A stretch of DNA of 64,000 bases from the NCBI RefSeq assembly GCF_001277215.2, contig NZ_CP013940.1, positions 992,001 to 1,056,000 of the forward strand, in the 5' to 3' direction. The translations under genes were made by a program, and so were the position numbers. The stretch is from Cronobacter malonaticus LMG 23826 (GTDB lineage Bacteria; Pseudomonadota; Gammaproteobacteria; Enterobacterales; Enterobacteriaceae). This document shows positions 46,615 to 57,879 of the stretch, one piece after another; the stretch's first letter is position 1, and each line of letters opens with the position of its first letter. The notes below the pieces were generated by a model that did not search any database, was not told where the DNA came from, and saw only the letters and a program-made list of their open reading frames with translations.

Positions 46615-46657
46615 TCCTGACACAATAGAACACAATAACGCAACAAGGATTTAACGC

Positions 46658-47677
46658 ATGCAGACACTTCAGACGACCAGCCTGCGGGTGGTGGATAACA
46701 AGCTCTGGATCCTCGACCAGCAGGCGCTACCGCAGCAGAAAAACTGGCTACCCGCCGATAACACAGAGGCGCTGGTGGGGCACATTCACGCGCTGCGTGT
46801 GCGCGGCGCGCCGTTGATTGGGCTTTCGGCAAGCCTGTTGCTGGCGTTGCTGGCCGAACATGGCATGACGCGCGACGCGCTTGGCCAGGCGCTGGAGGTA
46901 CTGCGTGCGGCACGCCCGACGGCGGTGAACCTGATGAACAATCTCGACCGCATGAAACAGGCGCTCACGCAGCCGGATTTCGTGGCGGCGCTGGGCGCGG
47001 AAGCCTTACGCCTGGTGCAGGAAGATCGCGAGCTGTGCGAGCGCATCGCGCGCGCCGGGAGTGAACTCGTGACGCCGGGCAGCCGCCTGCTTACCCACTG
47101 CAATACCGGCGGGCTGGCGACGGCGGGCGTCGGGACGGCGCTGGGCGTGATTGCGCGCGCGCATGAAGCGGGCAAAGTAGCGAACGTCTGGGTCGATGAA
47201 ACCCGGCCGCTGTTGCAGGGCGGGCGCTTAACCGCCTGGGAGCTTGGCGAGCTTGGCGTGCCGTATCAGCTGATTACCGATTCGATGGCGGCGAGCCTGA
47301 TGGCGCAGGGGCAGGTGGACGCCGTCTGGGTGGGCGCGGATCGCATCGCGGCCAATGGCGACGTGGCGAATAAAATCGGCACCTATTCGCTTGCCGTACT
47401 GGCGAAATTCCACCACGTACCGTTTTACGTGGCGGCCCCGCAGACCACGCTCGATCCGGCATGCCCGAACGGTGCGGCGATCCCGATTGAGCAGCGCGCA
47501 GCGGCGGAAGTGACCGGCGTGGCGGGCAGCTTCGGCGCGGTACAGTGGGCGCCGGAAGACGCGCGCGTCTATAACCCGGCGTTTGACGTGACCCCCGCCG
47601 CGCTGATTAGCGGCTGGGTGCTGGACAGCGGCGTGGTGACGCCGGAGGATGTGGCGAACGGGCGTTTCGCCGGGTAA
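46658..47677 (+). CDS. mtnA: S-methyl-5-thioribose-1-phosphate isomerase
   Basis: Isomerises methylthioribose-1-phosphate to methylthioribulose-1-phosphate, the step after MtnK. The 339-residue protein belongs to the eIF2B-like family. Motifs are [17 protein letters not shown] near the N-terminus, [13 protein letters not shown] [21 protein letters not shown] with the active-site cysteine, [40 protein letters not shown] with the catalytic aspartate, and the C-terminal [30 protein letters not shown] precedes the ATG. Convergent with hemF. Confidence 0.95.
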   Translation: MQTLQTTSLRVVDNKLWILDQQALPQQKNWLPADNTEALVGHIHALRVRGAPLIGLSASLLLALLAEHGMTRDALGQALEVLRAARPTAVNLMNNLDRMKQALTQPDFVAALGAEALRLVQEDRELCERIARAGSELVTPGSRLLTHCNTGGLATAGVGTALGVIARAHEAGKVANVWVDETRPLLQGGRLTAWELGELGVPYQLITDSMAASLMAQGQVDAVWVGADRIAANGDVANKIGTYSLAVLAKFHHVPFYVAAPQTTLDPACPNGAAIPIEQRAAAEVTGVAGSFGAVQWAPEDARVYNPAFDVTPAALISGWVLDSGVVTPEDVANGRFAG

Positions 47678-47703
47678 AAAGGGCGTCCGCGCGAGGCGGA
47701 CGC
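47676..47703 (-). terminator. Terminator of hemF, between hemF and mtnA
   Basis: The arms GCGTCCGC (47683-47690) and GCGGACGC (47696-47703) enclose the loop GCGAG. On the minus strand the stem is followed by CC and TTTTT, so it should end the amiA-hemF transcript. Confidence 0.82.
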
Positions 47704-47707
47704 TGCG

Positions 47708-49491
<1,784 letters not shown>

Positions 49492-49705
49492 GCGTCCTGA
49501 CTTCTGATTTTACTGTCCTGGAGTGTTATAACCTGGCGTAACGGGGTGGAACGACACCCTGTTGCAACAAAAGTTTTACTATTCATTTCAGGGCGTGATG
49601 ATTCATCAGTATGCCATTTTCAGCGAACTTTTGCCGGAGATATTGGCTATTGGCGTCGGTAGCGCCATAATCGGAGTTTTTACGCCATAAAAGACGGGGA
49701 ATACC

Positions 49706-50131
49706 ATGGAGATACGCGTTTTTCGCCAGGCCGACTTTGAAGAAGTCATTACCCTGTGGGAGCGCTGCGATCTGCTGCGTTCGTGGAACGATCCTGAAAT
49801 GGATATCGAACGTAAACTTAACCATGACCCGGATCTTTTCCTGGTGGCGGAAGTAAGCGGCGAAATCGTCGGCTCCATTATGGGCGGCTATGACGGCCAT
49901 CGCGGTTCGGCGTATTACCTGGGCGTGCACCCGGAGTTTCGCGGCCGCGGCATTGCTAACGCGCTGTTAAACCGTCTTGAGAAGAAGCTCATCGCGCGCG
50001 GCTGCCCGAAAATCAATATCCAGATCCGCGAAGAGAACGACGTTGTGCTCGGCATGTACGAGCGGCTGGGCTATGAACACCAGGATGTGATTAGCCTTGG
50101 CAAACGGCTCATTGAGGATCAGGAGTATTGA
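49706..50131 (+). CDS. ypeA: GNAT-family acetyltransferase YpeA
   Basis: A 141-residue GNAT protein equal in length to E. coli YpeA. The acetyl-CoA motif is [26 protein letters not shown] at about 71-96, and the C-terminal [20 protein letters not shown] block is present. It begins [31 protein letters not shown]. The substrate is unknown. It is divergent from amiA, as in E. coli. GGGGAATACC precedes the ATG. Confidence 0.93.
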   Translation: MEIRVFRQADFEEVITLWERCDLLRSWNDPEMDIERKLNHDPDLFLVAEVSGEIVGSIMGGYDGHRGSAYYLGVHPEFRGRGIANALLNRLEKKLIARGCPKINIQIREENDVVLGMYERLGYEHQDVISLGKRLIEDQEY

Positions 50132-50138
50132 TTACCTT

Positions 50139-50162
50139 TTCACCCGGCCGCGGCCGGGTGAA
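50139..50162. terminator. 24-bp perfect palindrome between convergent genes
   Basis: TTCACCCGGCCG (50139-50150) and CGGCCGGGTGAA (50151-50162) are exact complements with no spacer. No T-run follows on either strand. It may fold as a cruciform or end both transcripts weakly. Confidence 0.5.
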
Positions 50163-50170
50163 CCAGGCGT

Positions 50171-50568
50171 TTAGCCTTTGGTGATTTTCTTCACGTCGAT
50201 TTCGACGGAATTCCAGTCTTTATCCACTTCACCTTCGATGCGCACTTTGTCTTTCGGCGTGCGGTGACGCCATTCCAGACGTGGTCGTCGATGTCTACGT
50301 TGATGCTGCCGCTGGCGTCGCGGAACTCATAAAGCTCTTTGCCCATCTTGCGCACGATGTTCCCTTCCAGCACCACCCATGCGTCATCGCGCAGGTTTTT
50401 CGCTTCGCTGACGGTTGTGCTTGCGGCGTCCGGCCCCTGGAAACCGCCTTTGGTGGCCGTTGCGCTGGCGCTGTTATCCGGGCCGGAGAAGCCGCCTTCC
50501 TGCGCCATGACAGGCGTGGCGGACAGCGCGCAAGCGGCGATACACAGAGCAATAAGCTGTTTTTTCAT
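50171..50568 (-). pseudogene. YgiW/YdeI-family OB-fold stress protein, frameshifted
   Basis: Periplasmic OB-fold protein of the YgiW/YdeI (BOF) family, linked to stress and cationic-peptide tolerance. The ATG at 50568, with AAGGAG six bases upstream, gives a signal peptide (MKKQLIALCIAACALSATPVMA) and the family core GGFQGP, LRDDAWVVLEGNIVRKMGKELYEFRDASGSINVDID, HVWNGV. Just after that the frame is lost. The open frame ends at 50191 with an unrelated tail (ARRKTKCASK), while the next frame continues with the expected PKDKVRIEGEVDKDWNSVEI and ends KKITKG at 50171. One missing base at about 50257-50262 explains this. It is either a real mutation or a sequencing error. Confidence 0.82.
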
Positions 50569-50666
50569 TTCCATCTCCTTGGGTTACGAACGACGAAGAC
50601 CTTTCTTCGTCTGATAAGACAAGACATAATTTTGGATCTAATACCGAAAGAGTCCAGGGTTTATAC

Positions 50667-51101
50667 GTGTATTTACCTTCCGATTACGATAGCCGCGGCT
50701 GGCTTAAACCCCCGTTGCTGTTCTGTGCGGTGCTGTTATTACAGGCGCGCACCTGGGCGCTGTTTGTGCTGGCGGGCGCGTCGCGCGGGCAGGGCGAGGC
50801 ATTACTGGGCCTGTTTTACCCTGACCGTCAGAGCTTCTGGCTGGGCCTGGCCGCGGGGCTGCCTGCGATGCTGACGTTTTTATTAAGCGGGCGGCGGCAC
50901 GATTACCCGCGCCTGTGGCGTGGCGCGCGTTATGTGCTCATGCTGACGCAGGCCGTGATGCTGATATCGCAGGCGCTGCTGCTCTGGCGCGACACGCCGG
51001 GCGGCATCGCGCTGACCCTGCTCGTGCTGGACGCCTGGGCGCTCTGGCTGCTGGCCTCGCATCGCCGTTTGCGCGCCTGTTTTGCAACGCCGCAACCGTG
51101 A
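50667..51101 (+). CDS. yfeZ: DUF2919 inner-membrane protein YfeZ
   Basis: A 144-residue membrane protein of the DUF2919 family (E. coli YfeZ 151). Four hydrophobic segments are seen at about 14-38, 52-73, 86-106 and 112-130. The conserved region is YDSRGWLKPPLLFCAVLLLQARTWALFVLAGASR and LFYPDRQSFWLGL. The start is a GTG at 50667; the first residues align with the family after that point. Function unknown. The order ypeA-yfeZ-yfeY-yfeX matches E. coli, apart from the broken gene inserted between ypeA and yfeZ. Confidence 0.88.
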   Translation: MYLPSDYDSRGWLKPPLLFCAVLLLQARTWALFVLAGASRGQGEALLGLFYPDRQSFWLGLAAGLPAMLTFLLSGRRHDYPRLWRGARYVLMLTQAVMLISQALLLWRDTPGGIALTLLVLDAWALWLLASHRRLRACFATPQP

Positions 51102-51163
51102 ACGGCACTTTTTGCCGTCTTTACGCTCCAACGAGACATTGTCGACTGATAAAAGGAACCGGG

Positions 51164-51748
51164 ATGAAGAAATTGCCTCTGCTGCTCTGCGGAACGTCGC
51201 TGTTACTGGGCGGCTGCTCAACGCTTTCAAACGTCAACTGGTCGGCGGCTGCGCCGTGGCACTGGTTTGACGGGTGGGGATCGTCGCTGGAAGTAACCGA
51301 AAAGGGCGTCGGCGATATCACGGCTGAGACGCCGCTTCAGGAAGCCGCGATAAGCGAGGCACTGGGCGACGATTATCGCCTGCGTAGTGGCATGCGCGTT
51401 AATGGCGGCACGATTGTGCGCTACTTCGAAGCGATGAAAGAGAATCAGCTGGCGCTGGTCATTGACGGCGAAAACGGCACGGTGAGCCGCATCGACGTGC
51501 TGGATAAAGCGATTCCCGCAGACAACGGTGTGGAGATCGGCACGCCGTTTGGCGATCTCTATAAAAAAGCGCAGGGCGTCTGCCAGAAAGCCAGCGCGCC
51601 GGATGATGAGGGCGTGGAGTGCAAAGCGCCCGGCAGCGAGCACATCAGCTATGTGTTTGGCGGCAACTGGCGCGGCCCGCAGGAGCTGATGCCGCCGGAT
51701 GATACGCTCAAAGGCTGGACGCTGAAAAAGATTATCTGGCGTCGTTGA
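51164..51748 (+). CDS. yfeY: Lipoprotein YfeY
   Basis: A 194-residue lipoprotein (E. coli YfeY 191, a member of the sigma-E regulon). The signal peptide MKKLPLLLCGTSLLLGGC places the lipidated cysteine at 18. The mature protein includes NWSAAAPWHWFDGWGSSLEVTEKGVGDIT and TPFGDLYKKAQGVCQ. The function is unknown. The ATG at 51164 follows AAAAGGAACCGGG; the longer open frame is an extension into yfeZ. 62 bases after yfeZ. Confidence 0.92.
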   Translation: MKKLPLLLCGTSLLLGGCSTLSNVNWSAAAPWHWFDGWGSSLEVTEKGVGDITAETPLQEAAISEALGDDYRLRSGMRVNGGTIVRYFEAMKENQLALVIDGENGTVSRIDVLDKAIPADNGVEIGTPFGDLYKKAQGVCQKASAPDDEGVECKAPGSEHISYVFGGNWRGPQELMPPDDTLKGWTLKKIIWRR

Positions 51749-51838
51749 GTCTTGCGTAAACGCAACGCCTGAACCGCGAAATCGGGTACAATACGCCCGG
51801 TTTTGCCACTCTGTGGCAGCGGTTTATCAGGAGGAGTG

Positions 51839-52741
51839 ATGTCTGTGGTTCAAAGCGGCATTTTGCCGGAGCATTGTCGTGCGGCTATCTGGCTTGAGGC
51901 GAGCGTTGATGAAAGCCAGCGTGAGGCGCTGCGCGCGGCGAGTAAAGTTTTCGCCGATAAAGTCGCGACCTTTCAGGCGCAGTTTCCCGAGGCGAATCTC
52001 GGCGTTGTCGTGGCGTTCGGCCACACCCTTTGGCGTGCGCTGACGAAGGATGACAGCGCGGCGGAGCTGAAAGGCTTCACGCCGCTTGGTAAAGGGCTTG
52101 CGCCCGCGACGCAGCATGACGTGCTGATCCACATTCTCTCTCTGCGCCACGATGTCAATTTCTCCGTGGCGCAGGCGGCGCTGGAGGCGTTCGGTGACGC
52201 GCTGAAAATCGAAGAGGAAACCCACGGTTTTCGCTGGGTGGAAGATCGCGACCTGAGCGGCTTTGTCGATGGCACCGAAAACCCGGCGGGCGAAGAGACG
52301 CGCCGCGAGGTGGCGGTGATTCAGGACGGCATCGACGCGGGCGGCAGCTACGTATTCGTACAGCGCTGGGAGCATAACCTGAAGCAGCTCAACCGTATGA
52401 GCGTGCCGGATCAGGAGATGATGATAGGACGCACCAAAGTCGCTAACGAAGAGATCGACGGCGACGCGCGTCCTGTTACGTCGCACCTTTCACGCGTTGA
52501 CCTAAAAGAAGACGGCAAAGGGCTGAAGATTGTGCGCCAGAGCCTGCCTTATGGCACCGTCAGCGGCGTGCATGGCCTTTACTTCTGCGCCTACTGCGCG
52601 CGTCTTTATAACATTGAGCAGCAGCTGCTGAGCATGTTTGGCGACACCGATGGCAAGCGCGACGCTATGCTGCGCTTCACCCGTCCGGTGACTGGCGGCT
52701 ACTATTTCGCGCCTTCGCTGACCCGCCTGCTTAACCTCTGA
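51839..52741 (+). CDS. yfeX: Dye-decolourising peroxidase YfeX
   Basis: Haem peroxidase of the DyP family, 300 residues (E. coli YfeX 299). It oxidises porphyrinogens and dyes with peroxide; a role in removing iron from haem was proposed but is disputed. The diagnostic GFVDGTEN motif starts at 141 with the catalytic aspartate. The proximal-histidine region lies in [26 protein letters not shown], followed by [24 protein letters not shown]. No signal peptide, so cytoplasmic. AGGAGGAG precedes the ATG at 51839. In E. coli yfeX is followed by yfeW and mur genes; here cysP comes next. Confidence 0.95.
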   Translation: MSVVQSGILPEHCRAAIWLEASVDESQREALRAASKVFADKVATFQAQFPEANLGVVVAFGHTLWRALTKDDSAAELKGFTPLGKGLAPATQHDVLIHILSLRHDVNFSVAQAALEAFGDALKIEEETHGFRWVEDRDLSGFVDGTENPAGEETRREVAVIQDGIDAGGSYVFVQRWEHNLKQLNRMSVPDQEMMIGRTKVANEEIDGDARPVTSHLSRVDLKEDGKGLKIVRQSLPYGTVSGVHGLYFCAYCARLYNIEQQLLSMFGDTDGKRDAMLRFTRPVTGGYYFAPSLTRLLNL

Positions 52742-52900
52742 TCCCCTTCGCGCGCGGCCTTGCGGGCCGCGCCGTCACGCCAGTCGTCTTATATCCTTTT
52801 GCGCTTGCAAATCACTAAACGGTATATAAAAGCGGTATAGCTTTCTCACCCGTATAAATACACTGATGGCTCGATCGTTATCACATTTATAAGGTGCAAA

Positions 52901-53917
52901 ATGGCCGTGAAATCAGTGAAAAAAGCATGGGGCACGCTGGCGATTTCTCTGCTGATGGCGGGTTCCGCGCAGGCGACTGAATTGCTTAACAGCTCTTATG
53001 ATGTTTCGCGCGAGCTGTTCGCTGCCCTGAACCCACCGTTTGAACAGCAGTGGGCGAAGGAGAACAACGGCGACAAGCTGACGATCAAACAGTCTCATGC
53101 TGGCTCCTCAAAGCAGGCGCTCGCGATTTTACAGGGCTTAAAAGCAGACGTTGTAACTTATAACCAGGTGACTGACGTTCAGATCCTGCACGACAAAGGC
53201 AATCTGATCCCGGCCGACTGGCAGGCGCGTCTGCCGAACAATAGCTCGCCGTTTTACTCCACCATGGCGTTCCTGGTCCGTAAAGGGAACCCGAAAAACA
53301 TTCACGACTGGAGCGATCTGGTGCGCCCGGACGTGAAGCTGATTTTCCCGAACCCGAAAACCTCCGGCAACGCGCGCTATACCTATCTGGCGGCCTGGGG
53401 CGCGGCGGACAAAGCCGACGGTGGTGATAAAGCCAAAACCCAGCAGTTTATGACCCAGTTCCTGAGAAACGTAGAGGTGTTCGACACCGGCGGTCGCGGC
53501 GCGACCACCACGTTTGTGGAGCGCGGCCTGGGTGACGTGTTGATTAGCTTTGAATCGGAAGTGAATAACATCCGTAACCAGTACGCCAAAGAAGGCTACG
53601 AAGTGGTCGTGCCGAAGGTGAATATCCTGGCGGAGTTCCCGGTGGCGTGGGTCGATAAAAACGTGAAGGCCAACGGCACGGAAAAAGCGGCCAAAGCCTA
53701 CCTGAACTGGCTCTATACGCCACAGGCGCAGCAGATTATCACCAGCTATTACTACCGTGTGAATAACCCGCAGGTAATGGAATCGCTGAAAGATAAATTC
53801 CCGCAAACCGAGCTGTTTCGCGTGGAAGACGCCTTCGGCAAATGGCCGGACGTGATGAAAACCCATTTCGCCAGCGGCGGTGAGTTCGACAAGCTGGTGG
53901 CGGCGGGGCGTAAGTGA
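52901..53917 (+). CDS. cysP: Thiosulfate-binding protein CysP
   Basis: Periplasmic binding protein for thiosulfate and sulfate that feeds the CysTWA importer. The product has 338 residues, exactly as in E. coli. The signal peptide [25 protein letters not shown] is cleaved after AQA at 25. The family blocks are [24 protein letters not shown], the sulfate-contacting [15 protein letters not shown] and [19 protein letters not shown]. First gene of cysPTWAM. A GC-rich hairpin (52752-52772) follows yfeX upstream, then the AT-rich promoter region where CysB is expected; the site itself was not assigned. Confidence 0.97.
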   Translation: MAVKSVKKAWGTLAISLLMAGSAQATELLNSSYDVSRELFAALNPPFEQQWAKENNGDKLTIKQSHAGSSKQALAILQGLKADVVTYNQVTDVQILHDKGNLIPADWQARLPNNSSPFYSTMAFLVRKGNPKNIHDWSDLVRPDVKLIFPNPKTSGNARYTYLAAWGAADKADGGDKAKTQQFMTQFLRNVEVFDTGGRGATTTFVERGLGDVLISFESEVNNIRNQYAKEGYEVVVPKVNILAEFPVAWVDKNVKANGTEKAAKAYLNWLYTPQAQQIITSYYYRVNNPQVMESLKDKFPQTELFRVEDAFGKWPDVMKTHFASGGEFDKLVAAGRK

Positions 53918-54747
53918 TGTTTGCTGTGTCTAAACGCGTGCTGCCGGGGTTTACCTTAAGCCTCGGCACCAGTTTGTTGTTTGTCTGCCTTGTTCTGCTG
54001 CTGCCGCTGAGCGCGCTGGTAATACAGCTCTCCCAGATGACCTGGGCGCAGTACTGGGACGTGATTTCTAATCCGCAGGTGGTGGCAGCGTACAAAGTGA
54101 CGCTGCTCTCCGCGGCGGTCGCCTCACTCTTTAACGGCGCGTTTGGCCTGCTGATGGCCTGGATTTTAACGCGTTACCGTTTTCCGGGCCGCACGCTGCT
54201 CGACGCGCTGATGGATCTGCCGTTCGCGCTGCCGACCGCCGTGGCTGGCCTGACGCTCGCTTCGCTGTTCTCGGTCAATGGTTTTTACGGCGAATGGCTG
54301 GCGAAGTTTGATATCAAAGTGACCTACACCTGGCTTGGCATCGCGGTGGCGATGGCGTTCACCAGTATTCCTTTTGTGGTGCGTACCGTTCAGCCGGTGC
54401 TCGAAGAGCTGGGCCCGGAGTATGAAGAGGCGGCGGAAACCTTAGGTGCCACGCGCCTGCAAAGTTTTCGCAAAGTGGTGCTGCCGGAGCTTTCGCCAGC
54501 GCTGATGGCGGGCGTGGCGCTCTCCTTTACCCGCAGCCTCGGCGAGTTCGGCGCGGTGATTTTTATCGCGGGCAATATCGCCTGGAAAACCGAAGTGACC
54601 TCGCTGATGATTTTTGTGCGTTTGCAGGAGTTCGACTACCCGGCCGCGAGCGCCATCGCCTCCGTTATTCTTGCCGCGTCGCTGCTGCTGCTGTTTGCGA
54701 TTAACACGCTGCAAAGCCGGTTTGGACGCAGGGTGGTGGGACACTGA
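53917..54747 (+). CDS. cysT: Sulfate/thiosulfate ABC permease CysT (CysU)
   Basis: Inner-membrane permease of the sulfate importer. The 276-residue product begins [17 protein letters not shown], as in E. coli. Six membrane segments are visible and the ATPase-contact loop is EEAAETLGATRLQSFRKVVLPELSPAL, around 177-205. The ATG at 53917 shares its A with the cysP TGA; a GTG one codon earlier is also possible. Translational coupling with cysP is likely. Confidence 0.96.
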   Translation: MFAVSKRVLPGFTLSLGTSLLFVCLVLLLPLSALVIQLSQMTWAQYWDVISNPQVVAAYKVTLLSAAVASLFNGAFGLLMAWILTRYRFPGRTLLDALMDLPFALPTAVAGLTLASLFSVNGFYGEWLAKFDIKVTYTWLGIAVAMAFTSIPFVVRTVQPVLEELGPEYEEAAETLGATRLQSFRKVVLPELSPALMAGVALSFTRSLGEFGAVIFIAGNIAWKTEVTSLMIFVRLQEFDYPAASAIASVILAASLLLLFAINTLQSRFGRRVVGH

Positions 54748-55616
54748 TGACAATGATGACGCAGGCGCGCGCAGAGGCGCGCATAAACTGGGGTAAATGG
54801 CTGCTTATCGGCACTGGCATGCTGTTGTCGGCATTTATTCTCGTGGTGCCGATGATTTACATCTTCGCCAAAGCCTTTTCCGACGGCCTGATGCCGGTGC
54901 TGGAGAATATCGCTAACCCGGATATGCTGCACGCGATCTGGCTGACGGTGCTGATCGCGCTGATTACCGTGCCGGTTAACCTGGTCTTCGGCACGCTGCT
55001 GGCCTGGCTGGTAACGCGCTTTAACTTCCCTGGCCGTCAGTTGCTGCTGACGCTGCTGGACATTCCTTTTGCCGTCTCGCCTGTAGTAGCGGGGCTGGTT
55101 TACCTGCTGTTTTACGGCTCCAACGGCCCGCTCGGCGGCTGGCTGGACGCGCACGATATGCAGATTATGTTCGCCTGGCCTGGCATGGCGCTGGTAACGA
55201 TATTTGTGACCTGTCCGTTCGTCGTGCGCGAACTGGTGCCGGTGATGTTAAGCCAGGGCAGCCATGAGGACGAGGCGGCGATTTTGCTGGGCGCTTCGGG
55301 ATGGCAGATGTTCCGCCGCGTGACGCTGCCGAATATTCGCTGGGCGCTGCTCTACGGCGTGGTGCTGACTAACGCCCGCGCCATCGGCGAATTCGGCGCG
55401 GTGTCGGTGGTGTCTGGCTCTATCCGCGGCGAGACGCTCTCGCTGCCGTTACAGATTGAGCTGCTGGAGCAGGACTACAACACCGTCGGCGCGTTTACCG
55501 CCGCCGCGCTGCTGACGCTGATGGCGATTCTGACACTGTTTTTAAAGAGTGCGTTGCAATGGCGCCTGAATAATCAGGAGAAACGCGTGCAACAGGAGGG
55601 AAATCATGAGCATTGA
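54747..55616 (+). CDS. cysW: Sulfate/thiosulfate ABC permease CysW
   Basis: Second permease subunit, 289 residues (E. coli 291). Six membrane segments are present, with the contact loop [30 protein letters not shown] at about 174-203. The ATG at 54747 overlaps the cysT stop by one base. The N-terminus ([18 protein letters not shown]) differs from E. coli before INWGKW, and an ATG at 54753 or 54756 is possible. It overlaps cysA by 11 bases. Confidence 0.95.
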   Translation: MTMMTQARAEARINWGKWLLIGTGMLLSAFILVVPMIYIFAKAFSDGLMPVLENIANPDMLHAIWLTVLIALITVPVNLVFGTLLAWLVTRFNFPGRQLLLTLLDIPFAVSPVVAGLVYLLFYGSNGPLGGWLDAHDMQIMFAWPGMALVTIFVTCPFVVRELVPVMLSQGSHEDEAAILLGASGWQMFRRVTLPNIRWALLYGVVLTNARAIGEFGAVSVVSGSIRGETLSLPLQIELLEQDYNTVGAFTAAALLTLMAILTLFLKSALQWRLNNQEKRVQQEGNHEH

Positions 55617-56700
55617 GATTGCCAATATTAAGAAATCTTTTGGTCGCACCCAGGTGCTTAATGATATCTCTCTGGATATCCCTTCCGGCCAGATGGTGGC
55701 GCTGCTGGGGCCGTCCGGCTCCGGGAAAACCACGCTGCTGCGCATTATCGCCGGGCTTGAACACCAGACCAGCGGGCAGATCCGCTTTCACGGCACCGAC
55801 GTAAGCCGCCTGCATGCGCGCGAGCGTAAAGTCGGGTTCGTGTTCCAGCATTACGCGCTGTTTCGCCATATGACGGTGTTTGACAACATCGCGTTCGGCC
55901 TGAGCGTTCTGCCGCGCCGCGAGCGTCCGAACGCGGCCGCGATTAAACAAAAAGTGACGCAGCTTCTGGAAATGGTACAACTGGCGCATCTGGCCGACCG
56001 CTACCCGGCACAGCTTTCAGGCGGGCAGAAACAGCGCGTGGCGCTGGCGCGCGCGCTCGCGGTAGAGCCGCAAATCCTGCTGCTGGATGAACCCTTCGGC
56101 GCGCTCGACGCCCAGGTGCGTAAAGAGCTCAGACGCTGGCTGCGTCAGTTGCATGAAGAGCTGAAATTCACCAGCGTCTTCGTCACGCATGATCAGGAAG
56201 AGGCGATGGAAGTGGCCGACCGCGTGGTGGTGATGAGCCAGGGCGATATCGAACAGGCCGATGCGCCGGAACAGGTCTGGCGTGAACCGGCGACCCGCTT
56301 CGTGCTGGAGTTTTTAGGCGAAGTGAATCGGCTGAAAGGCACCGTGCGCGGCGGGCAGTTCCACGTCGGCGCGCATCGCTGGCCGCTCGGTTTTACGCCT
56401 GCGTACCAGGGGCCGGTGGATCTCTTCTTACGCCCCTGGGAAGTAGACGTGAGCCGCCGTACGAGCCTTGATTCGCCGCTGCCGGTGCACGTGCTGGAAG
56501 TGAGTCCGAAAGGCCACTACATGCAGCTGGTGGTGCAGCCGCAGGGCTGGTATGACGAACCGCTCACCGTGGTGCTGCGTGAGGATTATGTACCGCAGCG
56601 CGGGGAACGGCTGTTTGTCGGCCTGCAGCACGCGCGTATTTATCACGGCAACGAGCGTATCGAGACGCGCGAGAATATTGCTCTGGCGAAGTCTGCCTGA
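55606..56700 (+). CDS. cysA: Sulfate/thiosulfate import ATPase CysA
   Basis: ATPase of the CysTWA importer, 364 residues (E. coli 365). Walker [10 protein letters not shown] is at 35-43, the signature [15 protein letters not shown] and Walker [13 protein letters not shown] follow, with the H-loop [19 protein letters not shown]. The C-terminal 125 residues form the TOBE-like regulatory part ([15 protein letters not shown]). The start at 55606 overlaps the end of cysW, with GGAGGGAAATC ahead. Confidence 0.96.
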   Translation: MSIEIANIKKSFGRTQVLNDISLDIPSGQMVALLGPSGSGKTTLLRIIAGLEHQTSGQIRFHGTDVSRLHARERKVGFVFQHYALFRHMTVFDNIAFGLSVLPRRERPNAAAIKQKVTQLLEMVQLAHLADRYPAQLSGGQKQRVALARALAVEPQILLLDEPFGALDAQVRKELRRWLRQLHEELKFTSVFVTHDQEEAMEVADRVVVMSQGDIEQADAPEQVWREPATRFVLEFLGEVNRLKGTVRGGQFHVGAHRWPLGFTPAYQGPVDLFLRPWEVDVSRRTSLDSPLPVHVLEVSPKGHYMQLVVQPQGWYDEPLTVVLREDYVPQRGERLFVGLQHARIYHGNERIETRENIALAKSA

Positions 56701-56773
56701 TAGCTTATTGCGCAGGTTTATCGCCCGGTGGCGCTACGCTTGCCGTGCCGACAGTCATCACCGCATTTTTCAG

Positions 56774-56806
56774 GCCGGGTAAGCGAAGCGATACCCGGCT
56801 TTTTTA
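56774..56806 (+). terminator. REP-like hairpin with T-run between cysA and cysM
   Basis: The arms GCCGGGTA (56774-56781) and TACCCGGC (56792-56799) enclose AGCGAAGCGA and are followed by a T-run. The sequence is of the same GGGTAAGCGAAGCG type as the REP elements but here forms a proper terminator or attenuator before cysM. Confidence 0.72.
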
Positions 56807-56819
56807 TTGAGTAAACATT

Positions 56820-57734
56820 GTGAACACACTCGAACAAACGATCGGCAATACGCCTCTGGTGAAGCTCCAGCGCCTCGCGCCGGACAACGGCAGCGAAATC
56901 TGGGTCAAACTCGAAGGCAATAACCCGGCGGGCTCCGTCAAGGACAGGGCGGCGCTGGCGATGATTGCCCGCGCCGAGGCGCGTGGCGACATCAAACCTG
57001 GCGACACGTTGATTGAAGCCACCAGCGGCAATACCGGCATTGCGCTGGCGATGATTGCCGCTGTTAAAGGGTATCGCATGACGCTGTTGATGCCCGATAA
57101 TATGAGCATGGAGCGCAAGGCGGCCATGCAGGCGTATGGCGCGAAGCTGGTGCTGGTGAGCCGCGAGCAGGGAATGGAAGGCGCGCGCGATCTGGCCGCA
57201 GAGATGGCGAAGCGTGGCGAAGGCATTATTCTCGATCAGTTCAACAACCCTGATAATCCCTGGGCGCACTACACGACCACCGGACCTGAGATCTGGCGCC
57301 AGACTGACGGGCGGCTTACCCATTTCGTCTCCAGCATGGGCACGACCGGCACGATCACCGGCGTCAGCCGCTTTTTGCGCGAGCAGACAAAACCGGTAAC
57401 CGTGGTCGGGCTACAGCCGGAAGAGGGCAGCAGTATTCCGGGCATCCGCCGCTGGCCTGCAGAGTATCTGCCGGGAATTTTTGACGCGTCGCTGGTGGAC
57501 GAGGTGCTGGATATTCATCACCGTGATGCGGAAAACACGATGCGCGATCTGGCGCGCAAAGAAGGTATTTTCTGCGGCGTCAGTTCCGGCGGCGCGGTAT
57601 GCGGCGCGCTGCGCGTGGCGCACGCTAACCCCGGCGCTGTCGTGGTGGCGATTATCTGCGACCGGGGCGACCGTTATCTCTCTACAGGCATTTTTAGCGA
57701 AGAGAATAGCTACAGTCAGGGCGCGGGCATTTAA
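56820..57734 (+). CDS. cysM: Cysteine synthase B (O-acetylserine sulfhydrylase B)
   Basis: Pyridoxal-phosphate enzyme making cysteine from O-acetylserine with sulfide, or S-sulfocysteine with thiosulfate. The 304-residue product (E. coli 303) starts with GTG at 56820. The PLP lysine is Lys41 in NPAGSVKDRAAL, the phosphate loop is [11 protein letters not shown], and SSMGTTGTITGVSRF and CGVSSGGAVCGALR complete the site. It fits the thiosulfate importer encoded just upstream. In E. coli yfeS, yfeK and pdxK separate it from crr; here crr follows directly. Confidence 0.96.
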   Translation: MNTLEQTIGNTPLVKLQRLAPDNGSEIWVKLEGNNPAGSVKDRAALAMIARAEARGDIKPGDTLIEATSGNTGIALAMIAAVKGYRMTLLMPDNMSMERKAAMQAYGAKLVLVSREQGMEGARDLAAEMAKRGEGIILDQFNNPDNPWAHYTTTGPEIWRQTDGRLTHFVSSMGTTGTITGVSRFLREQTKPVTVVGLQPEEGSSIPGIRRWPAEYLPGIFDASLVDEVLDIHHRDAENTMRDLARKEGIFCGVSSGGAVCGALRVAHANPGAVVVAIICDRGDRYLSTGIFSEENSYSQGAGI

Positions 57735-57879
57735 TGCGATAACGGCGGGCATACGCCAGATGGGGATTTAAGCCGCCGCGTCTTCCGGTACGCATCCAGC
57801 CCGGTAGCCGCAGGGCGAGGAACAGGCAGAGGAAACGCCAGTGGCGCATGGTCCGGAGTCCGTGGTCAGGTTCAGATAA

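Noticed and set aside
46553..46657. SAM riboswitch controlling mtnK or mtnA
   Set aside because: The gap is only 105 bases and is explained by MetJ boxes. No riboswitch core or terminator is visible.
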